Shown: piece after piece, positions 50,169-58,272 of the stretch | Layout: each line of letters starts with the position of its first letter | Position numbering within the stretch: position 1 is the stretch's first letter | Assembly: GCA_033856255.1 (NCBI GenBank) | Contig: JAWVFH010000028.1 | Location: 124,001-188,000, forward strand | Length of the DNA stretch: 64,000 nt | Source of the DNA: WHSW01 sp033856255 | Lineage (GTDB): Bacteria; Actinomycetota; Thermoleophilia; Solirubrobacterales; 70-9 | Direction: 5' to 3' | Position numbers and translations under genes: made by a program | The notes under the pieces: generated by a model | Databases searched by the model: none | What the model was told of the DNA's origin: nothing | Seen by the model: only the letters and a program-made list of their open reading frames with translations

Positions 50169-50435
50169 ATGAGCGACGAGATCGAGGAGCTGCGGGCGCG
50201 CGTCGCCGAGCTGGAACGCCGGGTCGCAGTCCTCTTCCAGCAGACCGGCGCCGCCGACTGGGAGCTCGACGCGAAAGCCGCCCCGCCCGTCTCCGACGAG
50301 GTCCGGCTGCTGCTCGGGCAGGGTGAGACGCGCAAGGCCGCAAAGCTCTACATGCGGGAGACCGGTGCCGGGATCGGTGAAGCGACCGCGGCGCTCGGCG
50401 AGCTGGCGAAGGAGCTGGGTGACCACGAAACGTAA
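50169..50435 (+). CDS. Small protein with coiled coil and L7/L12-like C-terminus
   Basis: 88 residues. The first 25 form a heptad-type coiled coil (IEELRARVAELERRVAVLF), then a linker, then QGETRKAAKLYMRETGAGIG, resembling the ribosomal L7/L12 C-terminal fold used for protein contacts. Small stand-alone proteins of this kind are common in actinobacteria. Its 3' end overlaps the GH9 gene start by 17 bases. Role unknown; might be a stress-linked translation accessory. Confidence 0.75.
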   Translation: MSDEIEELRARVAELERRVAVLFQQTGAADWELDAKAAPPVSDEVRLLLGQGETRKAAKLYMRETGAGIGEATAALGELAKELGDHET

Positions 50436-52113
50436 ACGGGGTCTGACCCCGTTCAGGTTGGCGGCGGTCGCGTTGCTGGCGATCCCCTCCGCTGCCCCTG
50501 CGATGACGGTGATCAGGGTCGGCGGGCCGAGCGCACCGGACGAGCGCAAGGTCGCGATCGTCGGCAGCTCCCAGCGGCTGGCGGGCGAGCGCTTCGAGGT
50601 CGTCGACGAGGCCGGGGCGACCGTCCTCGACGGCGACCTCAAGCGGGCGCCGGGCAAGCCGGCGCCGTTCGCGCACGCCTACCGCGCCGACCTCAGCGCG
50701 GTCACCGCACCCGGCGACTACCGGGTCGCCGTCGGTCGCAAGCGCTCGCGGCCGTGGACGGTCGCCGCCGGTGGCATTCACCCCGCGATCCGGGCGATCC
50801 TGGGCTTCTTCGACACGAATCGCGACGGCGCCGAGCAGTCTCAGACCCACGGGGCGTCGCACCTGAACGACGCGATCGTCCACCCGGACGCCGCCGCCCA
50901 CGGCGGCGAGGCGATCGACATCACCGGCGGCTGGATGGACGCCGGCGACATGCTCCACTTCACCCAGACGACGGCCTTCGCGGCCGCCCTGCTGCAGGCC
51001 TCAGCCCGGCTCGATCCGGCGGATGCGCCGGCGCTCGAGTCCGAGGCCGACGTCGGCGTCCGCTGGCTGCTCAAGGCTCATCCGTTCGCGGATGCCTTCG
51101 TCGCGCAGGTCGGCGACGAGCGCGACCATGACCGCGGCTTCCGCGACCCGGCCCTCGACGACGCCTCGTCGAAGCCCGGGATCGGCGCCCGCTTCGCCTA
51201 CACCCTGCCGCCCGAGAAGATCGGCGGCGACCTCGGCGGCAAGACGGCGGCGGCGCTGGCGATGGCCTACCAGCGCAGCGGCTCGGCGGCGCAGCTCGCC
51301 GCGGCCCGGGCCTGGTACGACGCCGGCACCCTCTCCGGCAGGCCGGCCCCGGCGCTGAAGCGGGCCGGCTACCCGGCCTACGCCGGCAACTTCTATGCCT
51401 CCGGCAAGTGGGAGGACTCGATGGCGACCGGCGCCCTGGAGCTCTACCGCGCCACGAGCGAGCAGCGCTACCTCGACGACTACGGGGCCTACATCACGGC
51501 GCGAGAGTCCCGCGCGACCGGCACGATCGCCGTCGTCGACAGCTTCTCCGGGCTCGCCGCGGCCGACGCCTGCGGCGCCCTCGGGCGGCCGCCGATCCCG
51601 GCCGGGGCGGCGCTCGAGCACAGCTGCGGCCTGCTGGCCGAAAACGGAGCGATCGCGATCAAGCAGGCGCGCTCGAACGCCTTCGGGATGCCCGGCTTCT
51701 TCACCTGGGGGACGACCGCGCAGAACGGCGGCAGCGGCGCCCTCGCCGCGCTCTCCACCGCCGCCCCGGCGGGCTCGGGCAAGGGCTGCGAGGTCGCCGC
51801 CGGAGCGCGCGACTACATGCTCGGGCGCAACCCCTTCGGCGCCGGCCTCGTCGTCGGCTACGGGGCCAACGCCGCCCAGCATCCGCACCACTGGGCTTCG
51901 GTCGACGGCCCCGGGCTACCGGTCGGCGCCGTCGTCGGCGGGCCGGCGCCGCTCGATCAGATCGAGGGCCAGGGCTTCCGCGCCCGCGGCCCGCTGCAGA
52001 GCGGGTTCGCCGCCTACGCTGACGAGCGCCGCGACTACGTCACCTCCGAGCCGGCGCTCGACTACGCCGCCGCCTCGATCCTGCTGCTCGCGGCCCTCGA
52101 CGCGCGCTGCTAG
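50419..52113 (+). CDS. GH9-type glycoside hydrolase with N-terminal Ig domain
   Basis: About 564 residues, secreted (signal RLAAVALLAIPSAAPAM). An N-terminal Ig-like (CelD-N) domain covers roughly 30-120, then an (alpha/alpha)6 barrel with GGWMDAGDM (Asp174/Asp177) and catalytic Glu544 in TSEPALDYAAAS, and HPHHWASVDG as the substrate loop. Endoglucanase/exo-glucosaminidase type. GTG start inside the previous gene. The first codons encode KRKRGLTPFR and overlap a REP-like palindrome. Confidence 0.87.
   Translation: MTTKRKRGLTPFRLAAVALLAIPSAAPAMTVIRVGGPSAPDERKVAIVGSSQRLAGERFEVVDEAGATVLDGDLKRAPGKPAPFAHAYRADLSAVTAPGDYRVAVGRKRSRPWTVAAGGIHPAIRAILGFFDTNRDGAEQSQTHGASHLNDAIVHPDAAAHGGEAIDITGGWMDAGDMLHFTQTTAFAAALLQASARLDPADAPALESEADVGVRWLLKAHPFADAFVAQVGDERDHDRGFRDPALDDASSKPGIGARFAYTLPPEKIGGDLGGKTAAALAMAYQRSGSAAQLAAARAWYDAGTLSGRPAPALKRAGYPAYAGNFYASGKWEDSMATGALELYRATSEQRYLDDYGAYITARESRATGTIAVVDSFSGLAAADACGALGRPPIPAGAALEHSCGLLAENGAIAIKQARSNAFGMPGFFTWGTTAQNGGSGALAALSTAAPAGSGKGCEVAAGARDYMLGRNPFGAGLVVGYGANAAQHPHHWASVDGPGLPVGAVVGGPAPLDQIEGQGFRARGPLQSGFAAYADERRDYVTSEPALDYAAASILLLAALDARC
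50435..50453. repeat. REP-like palindrome AACGGGGTC-t-GACCCCGTT
   Basis: Perfect 9-bp arms around one base, placed inside the first codons of the GH9 gene and right after the upstream stop. Similar GGGGTCTGACCCC-type elements are widespread repeats in high-GC genomes. A half copy (CTGACCCCGTTTAGG) lies at the end of the GGDEF-EAL gene near 32925-32942. One more example would be needed to call it a family. Confidence 0.5.
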
Positions 52114-52499
52114 TCCGTCCACCAGTCCGGGACCGTCTCGCCGTCCCCGTCGTGGCGGGCGCCGAAGACGATCAGCTCGAGCCCGTCCGGGCCGCCCTCG
52201 AACTGGCGGATCACGCCGGGCGATACCCGTAGCGCGTCGAGCTCGGCGAGCTCGATCACGTCGTCGTCGAGCTTGACGCGCCCGGAGCCGCGCACGACCA
52301 CGTAGATCTCCTCGGCCTCGTCGTGCTTATGGGCGAAGCCCTGGCGCTTATCGGGCTTCACGCGGTGGTGGCTGACGCCCGTGTCCTCGGCCTCGAGGTC
52401 CTTCGTCGCGAAGCGCGCCTCCTGGAGCTCGTCGAAGCCGAACTTGGGCGCCGAGTCGTCGACGTCGGTGAGTTTCTTGTGGGTGTATGGCGTGGGCAT
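52110..52499 (-). CDS. Cupin-domain protein
   Basis: 129 residues. One cupin barrel: FAHKHDEAEEIYVVVRGSGR (His-x-His..Glu metal ligands) and RVSPGVIRQFEGGPDGLELI. ATG start; 4-base convergent overlap with the GH9 gene (CTAG). Small single-domain cupins act as metal-dependent isomerases, dioxygenases or ligand sensors; the substrate is unknown. Confidence 0.88.
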   Translation of the reverse strand: MPTPYTHKKLTDVDDSAPKFGFDELQEARFATKDLEAEDTGVSHHRVKPDKRQGFAHKHDEAEEIYVVVRGSGRVKLDDDVIELAELDALRVSPGVIRQFEGGPDGLELIVFGARHDGDGETVPDWWTD

Positions 52500-52537
52500 G
52501 TATTTCGCTCCTTCCCGACGCGGGTAGCCTCAAACCG

Positions 52538-54523
52538 ATGCCCAACAGGCTCGCAAACGAAACCAGCCCCTACCTGCTCCAGCACAAGGACAACCCGGTC
52601 GACTGGTACCCGTGGGGCGAGGAGGCGCTCGCGCGCGCGGTCGAGCTGGACCGGCCGATCCTGCTCTCGATCGGCTACTCGGCCTGTCACTGGTGCCACG
52701 TGATGGAGCGCGAGTCCTTCGAGGACCCCGAGACGGCGGCGTTCATGAACGAGCACTTCGTCTGCGTCAAGGTCGATCGCGAGGAGCGCCCCGACGTCGA
52801 CTCGATCTACATGGAGGCAGTGCAGGGGATGACCGGGCAGGGCGGCTGGCCGCTGACGTCCTTCTGCGATCCCGAGGGGGCACCGTTCTACGGCGGCACC
52901 TACTTCCCGCCCGAGCAGCGCCACGGGATGCCGAGCTTCCTGATGGTGATGGACGCGGTGGTGCAGTCGTGGGCGACCCAGCGCGACCAGATCCGCGAGG
53001 CGGCCGGGCGGATCCGCGGCCGGCTCTCCGCCGTCGCGCTGATCGAGCCCGCCGGCGAACGGCCCGGGCCGGACGTCATCGAGGGCGCCGTCGCCGCCCT
53101 GCGCCAGGCCGCCGACACCCGTCACGGCGGCTTCGGCGGAGCGCCGAAGTTCCCGCCCGCGTCGGCGCTCGAGCTGCTGCTCGCCCGCGGCGAGCGCGAG
53201 ATCGTCGAGATCACCCTGGACGCGATCGCCGCCGGCGGGATCCACGACCAGATCGCCGGCGGGTTCGCCCGCTACTCGGTCGACGACGTCTGGCTCGTCC
53301 CCCACTTCGAGAAGATGCTCTACGACAACGCCCTGCTCGCCCGCGCCTACCTGCATGGCTACCAGGCGCTCGGCCACGAGCGCTGGCGGCTGGCCTGCGA
53401 GCGCACCCTCGACTGGATGCTGGCCGAGATGCGCGGCGACGAGGGCGGCTTCTACTCCGCCTACGACGCCGACTCCGAGGGAGTCGAGGGCAAGTTCTAC
53501 GTCTGGACGCCGGCGGAGATCCGAGAGGTGCTGGGCGACGAAGCCGATCCCGTGATCGAGTACTACGGCGTCAGCGAGCGCGGCAACTTCGAGGGGGCCA
53601 ACATCCTCAATCTGATCGGGCGGCTCGACGCCGAGCCGCCGGCCGGCCTCGACGACGCCCGGCGAGCCCTCTACGAAGCGCGCTCGAAGCGCGTCTGGCC
53701 GGGACTCGACGATAAGCGGATCCTGTCCTGGAACGCGCTCGCGATCGCCGCGCTGGCCGACGCCGGCGCCGTCCTCGGCCGCGACGACTACCTCGACGCG
53801 GCGCGCACGTGCGCGAAGTTCGTCCGCACCCGGATGCGCGACGCCGAGGGCCGCCTGCTGCGCACCTTCAACCGCGGCGAGGCAAAGCTGAACGCGTACC
53901 TGGAGGACCACGCCTTCCTGGTCGAGGCGCTGCTGGTCCTCTACGAATCGACCTTCGAGGTGCGCTGGTTCGACGCCGCCCGCGAGACCGCCGAGGCGAT
54001 GATCGATCGCTTCGCCGACCCCGAGCGGGGCGGCTTCTTCACCACCTCCAACGACCACGAACCGTTGATCGCCCGGCGCAAGGACGTCGACGATCACCCG
54101 ATCCCCTCGGGCAACTCCGCCGCGGCCTACGGGTTGCTGCGGCTCGCGGCGCTGACCGGTGAGCGCCGCTACGAGGAGCACGCCGAGGGCGTGCTGGAGC
54201 TCTTCGGCCGGGTCGCGGCCAGCCATCCGCAGGCGGTCGCCCACCTGCTGCGGGCGCTCGACTTCCAGCTGGCGCCCGTGCGCGAGGTGGCGCTTGTCGC
54301 GCCGGCGGACGGCGACGGGCTGACGCCGCTGGCCGCCGTCGTACGCGCCGGGCTGCGGCCGCACCTCGTCCTCGCCGGCGGCCCCGAGGGCAGCGAGCGC
54401 CCGGAGCTACTGTCCGATCGCGGCGCCGTCGAGGGCCGGGCGGCGGCTTACGTCTGCGAGCGCTTCGCCTGCCGCGCCCCGGTCACCGACCCCGAGCAAC
54501 TCGCCGCCGCCCTCGGCGGATAG
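52538..54523 (+). CDS. DUF255/thioredoxin-domain protein (YyaL/SSP411-like)
   Basis: 661 residues. N-terminal thioredoxin-like domain with CHWC (Cys50-Cys53) in SIGYSACHWCHVMERESFED, then a long (alpha/alpha)-barrel region (GGWPLTSFCDPEGAPFYGGT, HDQIAGGFARYSVDDVWLVP, RILSWNALAIAALADAG, NRGEAKLNAYLEDHAFLVEA, IPSGNSAAAYGLLRLAAL). Widely conserved, biochemically poorly defined; related to N-acylglucosamine epimerase folds. ATG start after an AT-rich gap from the divergent cupin. Confidence 0.9.
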   Translation: MPNRLANETSPYLLQHKDNPVDWYPWGEEALARAVELDRPILLSIGYSACHWCHVMERESFEDPETAAFMNEHFVCVKVDREERPDVDSIYMEAVQGMTGQGGWPLTSFCDPEGAPFYGGTYFPPEQRHGMPSFLMVMDAVVQSWATQRDQIREAAGRIRGRLSAVALIEPAGERPGPDVIEGAVAALRQAADTRHGGFGGAPKFPPASALELLLARGEREIVEITLDAIAAGGIHDQIAGGFARYSVDDVWLVPHFEKMLYDNALLARAYLHGYQALGHERWRLACERTLDWMLAEMRGDEGGFYSAYDADSEGVEGKFYVWTPAEIREVLGDEADPVIEYYGVSERGNFEGANILNLIGRLDAEPPAGLDDARRALYEARSKRVWPGLDDKRILSWNALAIAALADAGAVLGRDDYLDAARTCAKFVRTRMRDAEGRLLRTFNRGEAKLNAYLEDHAFLVEALLVLYESTFEVRWFDAARETAEAMIDRFADPERGGFFTTSNDHEPLIARRKDVDDHPIPSGNSAAAYGLLRLAALTGERRYEEHAEGVLELFGRVAASHPQAVAHLLRALDFQLAPVREVALVAPADGDGLTPLAAVVRAGLRPHLVLAGGPEGSERPELLSDRGAVEGRAAAYVCERFACRAPVTDPEQLAAALGG

Positions 54524-54532
54524 ATTGCAGTC

Positions 54533-55063
54533 ATGCCTACCGCCGCGAAGTCCGAGAGCAAGCCGAAGACCACCGCCCAGATCGCGAAGGCGTACTTCAC
54601 CGCGATCGCCAACGGGGACCTCGATGCCGCGGTGGCTCTGTGGAAGCCCGGGTCGCGAGATCACATCCACGGGATCGCCGATATGCGGGCCCCGGCGGAG
54701 ATCAAAGCGTTCTTCTCCGCCCAATTCGCGGCCTTCCCCGACTGGGACTTCCAGATCCTCGAGCTGGCCGCGAGCGGCAAGAACGCCGCCTGCCGCTGGC
54801 GCGTGACCGCAACCTTCACCGGCCCCGGGCGGTTCCAGGGCCTGGCGCCGACCGGCGCTCGCATCGAGATGGAGGGCTGCGACATGCTCCGGGTCGAGGA
54901 CGGCCAGATCGTCGAGAACAACGCGTATACGAACGGCGCGATCATCGCCCAGCAGCTCGGGATGCTCCCCCAGCCGGGCTCGACCGCCGACCGGGTCGTC
55001 ACCGGCGCCTTCAACGCCAAGACCGCCGCCGCCGGCGCGATCCGCAAGCTCCGCGACCGCTAG
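54533..55063 (+). CDS. SnoaL-like ester-cyclase-type protein
   Basis: 176 residues, NTF2 fold: IAKAYFTAIANGDLDAAVAL, FSAQFAAFPDWDFQILELA, RWRVTATFTGPGRFQGLAPT, RIEMEGCDMLRVEDGQIVEN. C-terminal tail basic. Similar proteins are called ester cyclases or nuclear-transport-factor-2-like. Function unknown. Ends near the convergent copper-protein gene. Confidence 0.85.
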   Translation: MPTAAKSESKPKTTAQIAKAYFTAIANGDLDAAVALWKPGSRDHIHGIADMRAPAEIKAFFSAQFAAFPDWDFQILELAASGKNAACRWRVTATFTGPGRFQGLAPTGARIEMEGCDMLRVEDGQIVENNAYTNGAIIAQQLGMLPQPGSTADRVVTGAFNAKTAAAGAIRKLRDR

Positions 55064-55070
55064 CCCCGCC

Positions 55071-55463
55071 TCAGCGGCGGTGGCGGGCGACCTTCAGCGT
55101 CGCCTCCATCCCCAGCTGGCGGTGGCCGGTGAGCGAGCACCAGAGGACGTAGCGGGCGCCCTTGCGCAGGTGGGTGTCGAGGTTCGCGTACTGGCCGGGC
55201 TCGACCTCGCCGAGCCCCAGCTCGGGCCCCTCCTGGCCGCTTGCGCCGAGCCGCTGCAGCTTCAGGTCGTGCGAGTCCTCGCCGGAGTTGATGAACTGGA
55301 CGATGACCCGCCCGGGGACGAGCTTCGGCTTCGAGAGCAGGAGGTTGTACTCGCTTCCGGTCACCTGGACGCGATCGGGAACCGGCTCGGAGCTCCCGGC
55401 CGGTGCCGTCGCCGGAACGAGCAGCGCGGCGAGGCAGACGGCGATCGCCGCCGCGCGCCACAT
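55071..55463 (-). CDS. Secreted blue copper (cupredoxin) protein
   Basis: 130 residues. Signal peptide ends near ATAPA. Type 1 copper ligands are all present in order: His65 (GEDSHDLKL), Cys109, His114 and Met119 in LWCSLTGHRQLGME (C-x4-H-x4-M). Short, single-domain, so electron transfer or copper delivery rather than oxidase. Its ATG overlaps the DUF1501 stop by one base, so it is the third gene of a DUF1800-DUF1501-cupredoxin operon. Confidence 0.88.
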   Translation of the reverse strand: MWRAAAIAVCLAALLVPATAPAGSSEPVPDRVQVTGSEYNLLLSKPKLVPGRVIVQFINSGEDSHDLKLQRLGASGQEGPELGLGEVEPGQYANLDTHLRKGARYVLWCSLTGHRQLGMEATLKVARHRR

Positions 55464-56833
55464 CAGGCGATGAGCGCCGGGCGGGTGAACGAGCCGGCGC
55501 TCGGGATCACCGACGCCGCGTCGACCCCGAACCACTGCTCGACGATCGAGCAGTAGAGGCCGCGGAAGTCCGAGGTCGCTCGCAGGTTGTCGTCCGCATC
55601 CAGCTGCGCCAGGCCGGGGAACTCGCCGATCATCTGGCCCCGCACCTTGGTCCCGATCACGTAGGCGGCGCCGCCGGCGCCGTGGTCGGTGCCCGAGTCG
55701 TTCTCCTCCGGTCGGCGGCCGAACTCCGACCAGACGAGGGTCAGCACCCGGTCGGCGATCCCGCGCGCCTCGAGGTCGGCCTGGAAGGCGGCGATCGAAT
55801 CGGCGGTCATCTTCAGGTCGGAGTCGAAGCTGTCCGCCTGGTCGTCGTGGGTGTCGAACTCCCCCGGGCCCGAGATCGCGGCGCAGCGGATCGGCAGACC
55901 GGCGGCGAGCATCGCCGCCAGCGACGACAGCCCGGCCCCGAACGACTCGCCGTCGCCCTGCGGGTAGGGGACCGGCGGCGTGATCTCCTCGCCCGAGAAC
56001 GGGTCGAGCTGCGACTTCAGCTGCATCGCCTGGGCGGCGGCGGCGCCCGCGGCCTGCAGGCCGGGGTCCTTCGAGCCGGCGCTCGCCCGCCCGAGCTCGC
56101 CCACCGAGCCGAACATCAGCTCCTCGGGCTTGCCCCAGACGCCGCGCGCCCAGAGGTCGTAGGAGGGCCCGTCGATCGCCGCCACCGGCAGCGAGGCGGT
56201 GGCCAGCGCCGGGGACAGGGAGCCGTCGAGCGAGAGGCCCTGCAGGGGGTTGTCCGCGGTCCCGATCCGGTCCAGCAGCCTGCCCATCCAGCCGGTGATC
56301 TCGTTCGGCAGCAGGCCGCCGACCTCCCAGTAATGGCGCGACGTGAAGTGCGATTGGTCGGGGCTCGTGTAGCCGACCGCCGGGAGCACGCTCATCTTCC
56401 CGGCGCGGTGCAGGGCGTCGAAAGCCGCCGCCGCGGGGTTCCAGCGCAGGGTCGGGTCCTCGGTGAACGCGGACCCGATGCCGGCCGGCAGCGCCAGCGT
56501 CGGGCGCAGGGCGCGGTAGACCGCATCCGTGGTCGGCGAGAGCACCGAGAGCGAGTCGATGCCGCCGTCGAGGAAGATCGAGACGAGCACCCGCTGGTCG
56601 CTCCCGGCGGCCTGCGCGATCCCGGTCTGCAGGTCACCGAGCCCCAGGCGCGAGGCGCCGTAGACGGAGAGCATCGCGGCCCCGGAGCGGAGCAGGAACG
56701 AGCGCCGGTTGAGCCCGGTGCCGGCGGGCGTCGGCATCCCGCGCTCGATCGCCGGCAGGCCGCGCCCGGCCTCGGCGACCGCTGCGCGGACGAGGTGGGA
56801 GCGGCTGAACTCCTCGCAGTGATTGCAGGCCAT
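55463..56833 (-). CDS. DUF1501 protein with Tat signal
   Basis: 456 residues. The N-terminus has C3-N-H-C6 and a spacer ERGMPTPAGTGL, then a twin-Arg motif (NRRSFLLRSGAAML, RR at 43-44) predicting Tat export of a folded, probably cofactor-bearing protein. The mature domain has sulfatase/phosphatase-like features (VSIFLDGGIDSLSVLSP, HFTSRHYWEVGGLL, LVWSEFGRRPEENDSGTDHG). Partner of DUF1800. Function unknown; alkaline-phosphatase superfold without an obvious catalytic Cys/Ser. Confidence 0.9.
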   Translation of the reverse strand: MACNHCEEFSRSHLVRAAVAEAGRGLPAIERGMPTPAGTGLNRRSFLLRSGAAMLSVYGASRLGLGDLQTGIAQAAGSDQRVLVSIFLDGGIDSLSVLSPTTDAVYRALRPTLALPAGIGSAFTEDPTLRWNPAAAAFDALHRAGKMSVLPAVGYTSPDQSHFTSRHYWEVGGLLPNEITGWMGRLLDRIGTADNPLQGLSLDGSLSPALATASLPVAAIDGPSYDLWARGVWGKPEELMFGSVGELGRASAGSKDPGLQAAGAAAAQAMQLKSQLDPFSGEEITPPVPYPQGDGESFGAGLSSLAAMLAAGLPIRCAAISGPGEFDTHDDQADSFDSDLKMTADSIAAFQADLEARGIADRVLTLVWSEFGRRPEENDSGTDHGAGGAAYVIGTKVRGQMIGEFPGLAQLDADDNLRATSDFRGLYCSIVEQWFGVDAASVIPSAGSFTRPALIA

Positions 56834-56846
56834 CGTGCCCGGCTCC

Positions 56847-58211
56847 TCAGCAGGCCTGCATCTCGGGGCCGGTGGCGATCAGGGTCCGGAGCGCGTTCTG
56901 GCGCAGCAGGCGGAAGGCCTCCTGCTGCCAGTCGGCGGTCGCCGAGGCTGCGACGGAGTTGGCGTAACGCTCGAGGCCCTTGCGGGTGGCGCTGCTGATC
57001 AGCGGGTCGCCCCAGAAGCGCAGCGCCTTGCGAACCGCCGTCTTCGCGGTCTCGCCGGCGTCGTAGGCGGACTGGTCGTCGATCGCGTCCTCGCCGGCGA
57101 CCTCGTTGGCGGCGATCCAGCGGCCGCGGAAGGTCGACGTGTCGAGCCAGCGGGAGTCGTCCCAGCCGGCGACGTTCGGGGGCCGGAAGAGGCGCTGGCC
57201 GGCGAGCTCGGCGATCCACGCCCAGTCGTCGCTGCGGATGCCGCTGCGGCGAGCGCGCAGGAGGCCGGCCATGTAGACGATCGGCGGCTTCACCATCGCC
57301 GGCCCGCGGTGGAACGTGGGGTGCATGAGGATCGCCTCGACCACCGGGCGGACGTCGTAGCCGCGCTCGACGTAGAGACGCTCCAGCGCCTTTTGGGTCT
57401 CGCTCGAGGGCGCCACCGGAACGAAGTAGCTCCACAGCTTGTTGATGAAGAACGTCTTGTGGGCGGCGTGGCCGACGCAGAGGCGACAGGAGTCCGTCCA
57501 GTCGAAGGCGCCGGTCTGGCCGAAGATCGTCTTCGTGCCGGTGTCGTGGCGCTTGACGTCGAAGTGGAAGTTGACGAAGCCGACGTCGTCCTGCCAGGAG
57601 GCGGCCCAGCCGGTCAGCGCCCGGGCCTGCTCGCGGACGTCGTCCTCGGAGTACGGATAGCCGGACTCGTTCGAAGCGCCGAGCGTGAACAGCTCCATCA
57701 TCTCGCGGCCGTAGTTCTCGTTCGGCGCCCGCTTCGTGTTCTCGATCCCCGAGAGCCAGATCAGCATCGCGGGGTTGGTCGTGACCTCGGAGAGCAGATC
57801 CGAGAACGGGCCCATCCAGCGCCGCTCGAACAGCTGCGCCTGTTCGATCGAGTGCTGCTGGTTGTCGACGTCGCCGGTCGCGAACCAGTCGTGCCAGATC
57901 AGGGCCATCCGCTCAACCAGCGGATGGTTGGTGCGGACCATCCGGTCCAGCCACCAGAGCAGGTCGTGCCCCCAGGCGTCGAAGGGCGCGATCGGAAGGC
58001 CGTCACCGTCGACCGGGGCCGGGCCCTTGAGCACCTCGGCGCCCTTCGGCCGCGTCAGCGACCGCACAGCCCCCTTCAGGTTGTAGTGGCGGGCGAGCTT
58101 TGCCGCCTCGCCGGGCTTGGGCCCGAAGCCGGCGCGCCAGAGCAGGCGAGCGGCTTCGCGCTCGCCGAACTTCCCGCGATAGACAGGTACGTCCGCCACT
58201 GTTATTGCCAT
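56847..58211 (-). CDS. DUF1800 protein
   Basis: 454 residues. Family landmarks: EAARLLWRAGFGPKPGEAAK, ERMALIWHDWFATGDVDN, RAPNENYGREMMELFTLGA, REQARALTGWAASW and RPPNVAGWDDSRWLDTST. No signal peptide is visible (MAITVADVPVYRGKFG), unlike its DUF1501 partner with a Tat motif, so hitchhiking export is possible. DUF1800 and DUF1501 are almost always adjacent; role unknown, often suspected in extracellular polymer modification. Adjacent DUF1501 starts 14 bases downstream. Confidence 0.9.
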   Translation of the reverse strand: MAITVADVPVYRGKFGEREAARLLWRAGFGPKPGEAAKLARHYNLKGAVRSLTRPKGAEVLKGPAPVDGDGLPIAPFDAWGHDLLWWLDRMVRTNHPLVERMALIWHDWFATGDVDNQQHSIEQAQLFERRWMGPFSDLLSEVTTNPAMLIWLSGIENTKRAPNENYGREMMELFTLGASNESGYPYSEDDVREQARALTGWAASWQDDVGFVNFHFDVKRHDTGTKTIFGQTGAFDWTDSCRLCVGHAAHKTFFINKLWSYFVPVAPSSETQKALERLYVERGYDVRPVVEAILMHPTFHRGPAMVKPPIVYMAGLLRARRSGIRSDDWAWIAELAGQRLFRPPNVAGWDDSRWLDTSTFRGRWIAANEVAGEDAIDDQSAYDAGETAKTAVRKALRFWGDPLISSATRKGLERYANSVAASATADWQQEAFRLLRQNALRTLIATGPEMQAC

Positions 58212-58272
58212 CGACGTCCGTGGGAGTTCCTTGAGTGGCGCGGACGAACGGCGTGGACGGGAGACTGAGGGG

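Noticed and set aside
58231..58272. TTG start for the CocE-type hydrolase.
   Set aside because: A good GGGAG precedes it, but it would place an Arg/Glu-rich leader before the signal peptide; kept only as an alternative in the annotation.
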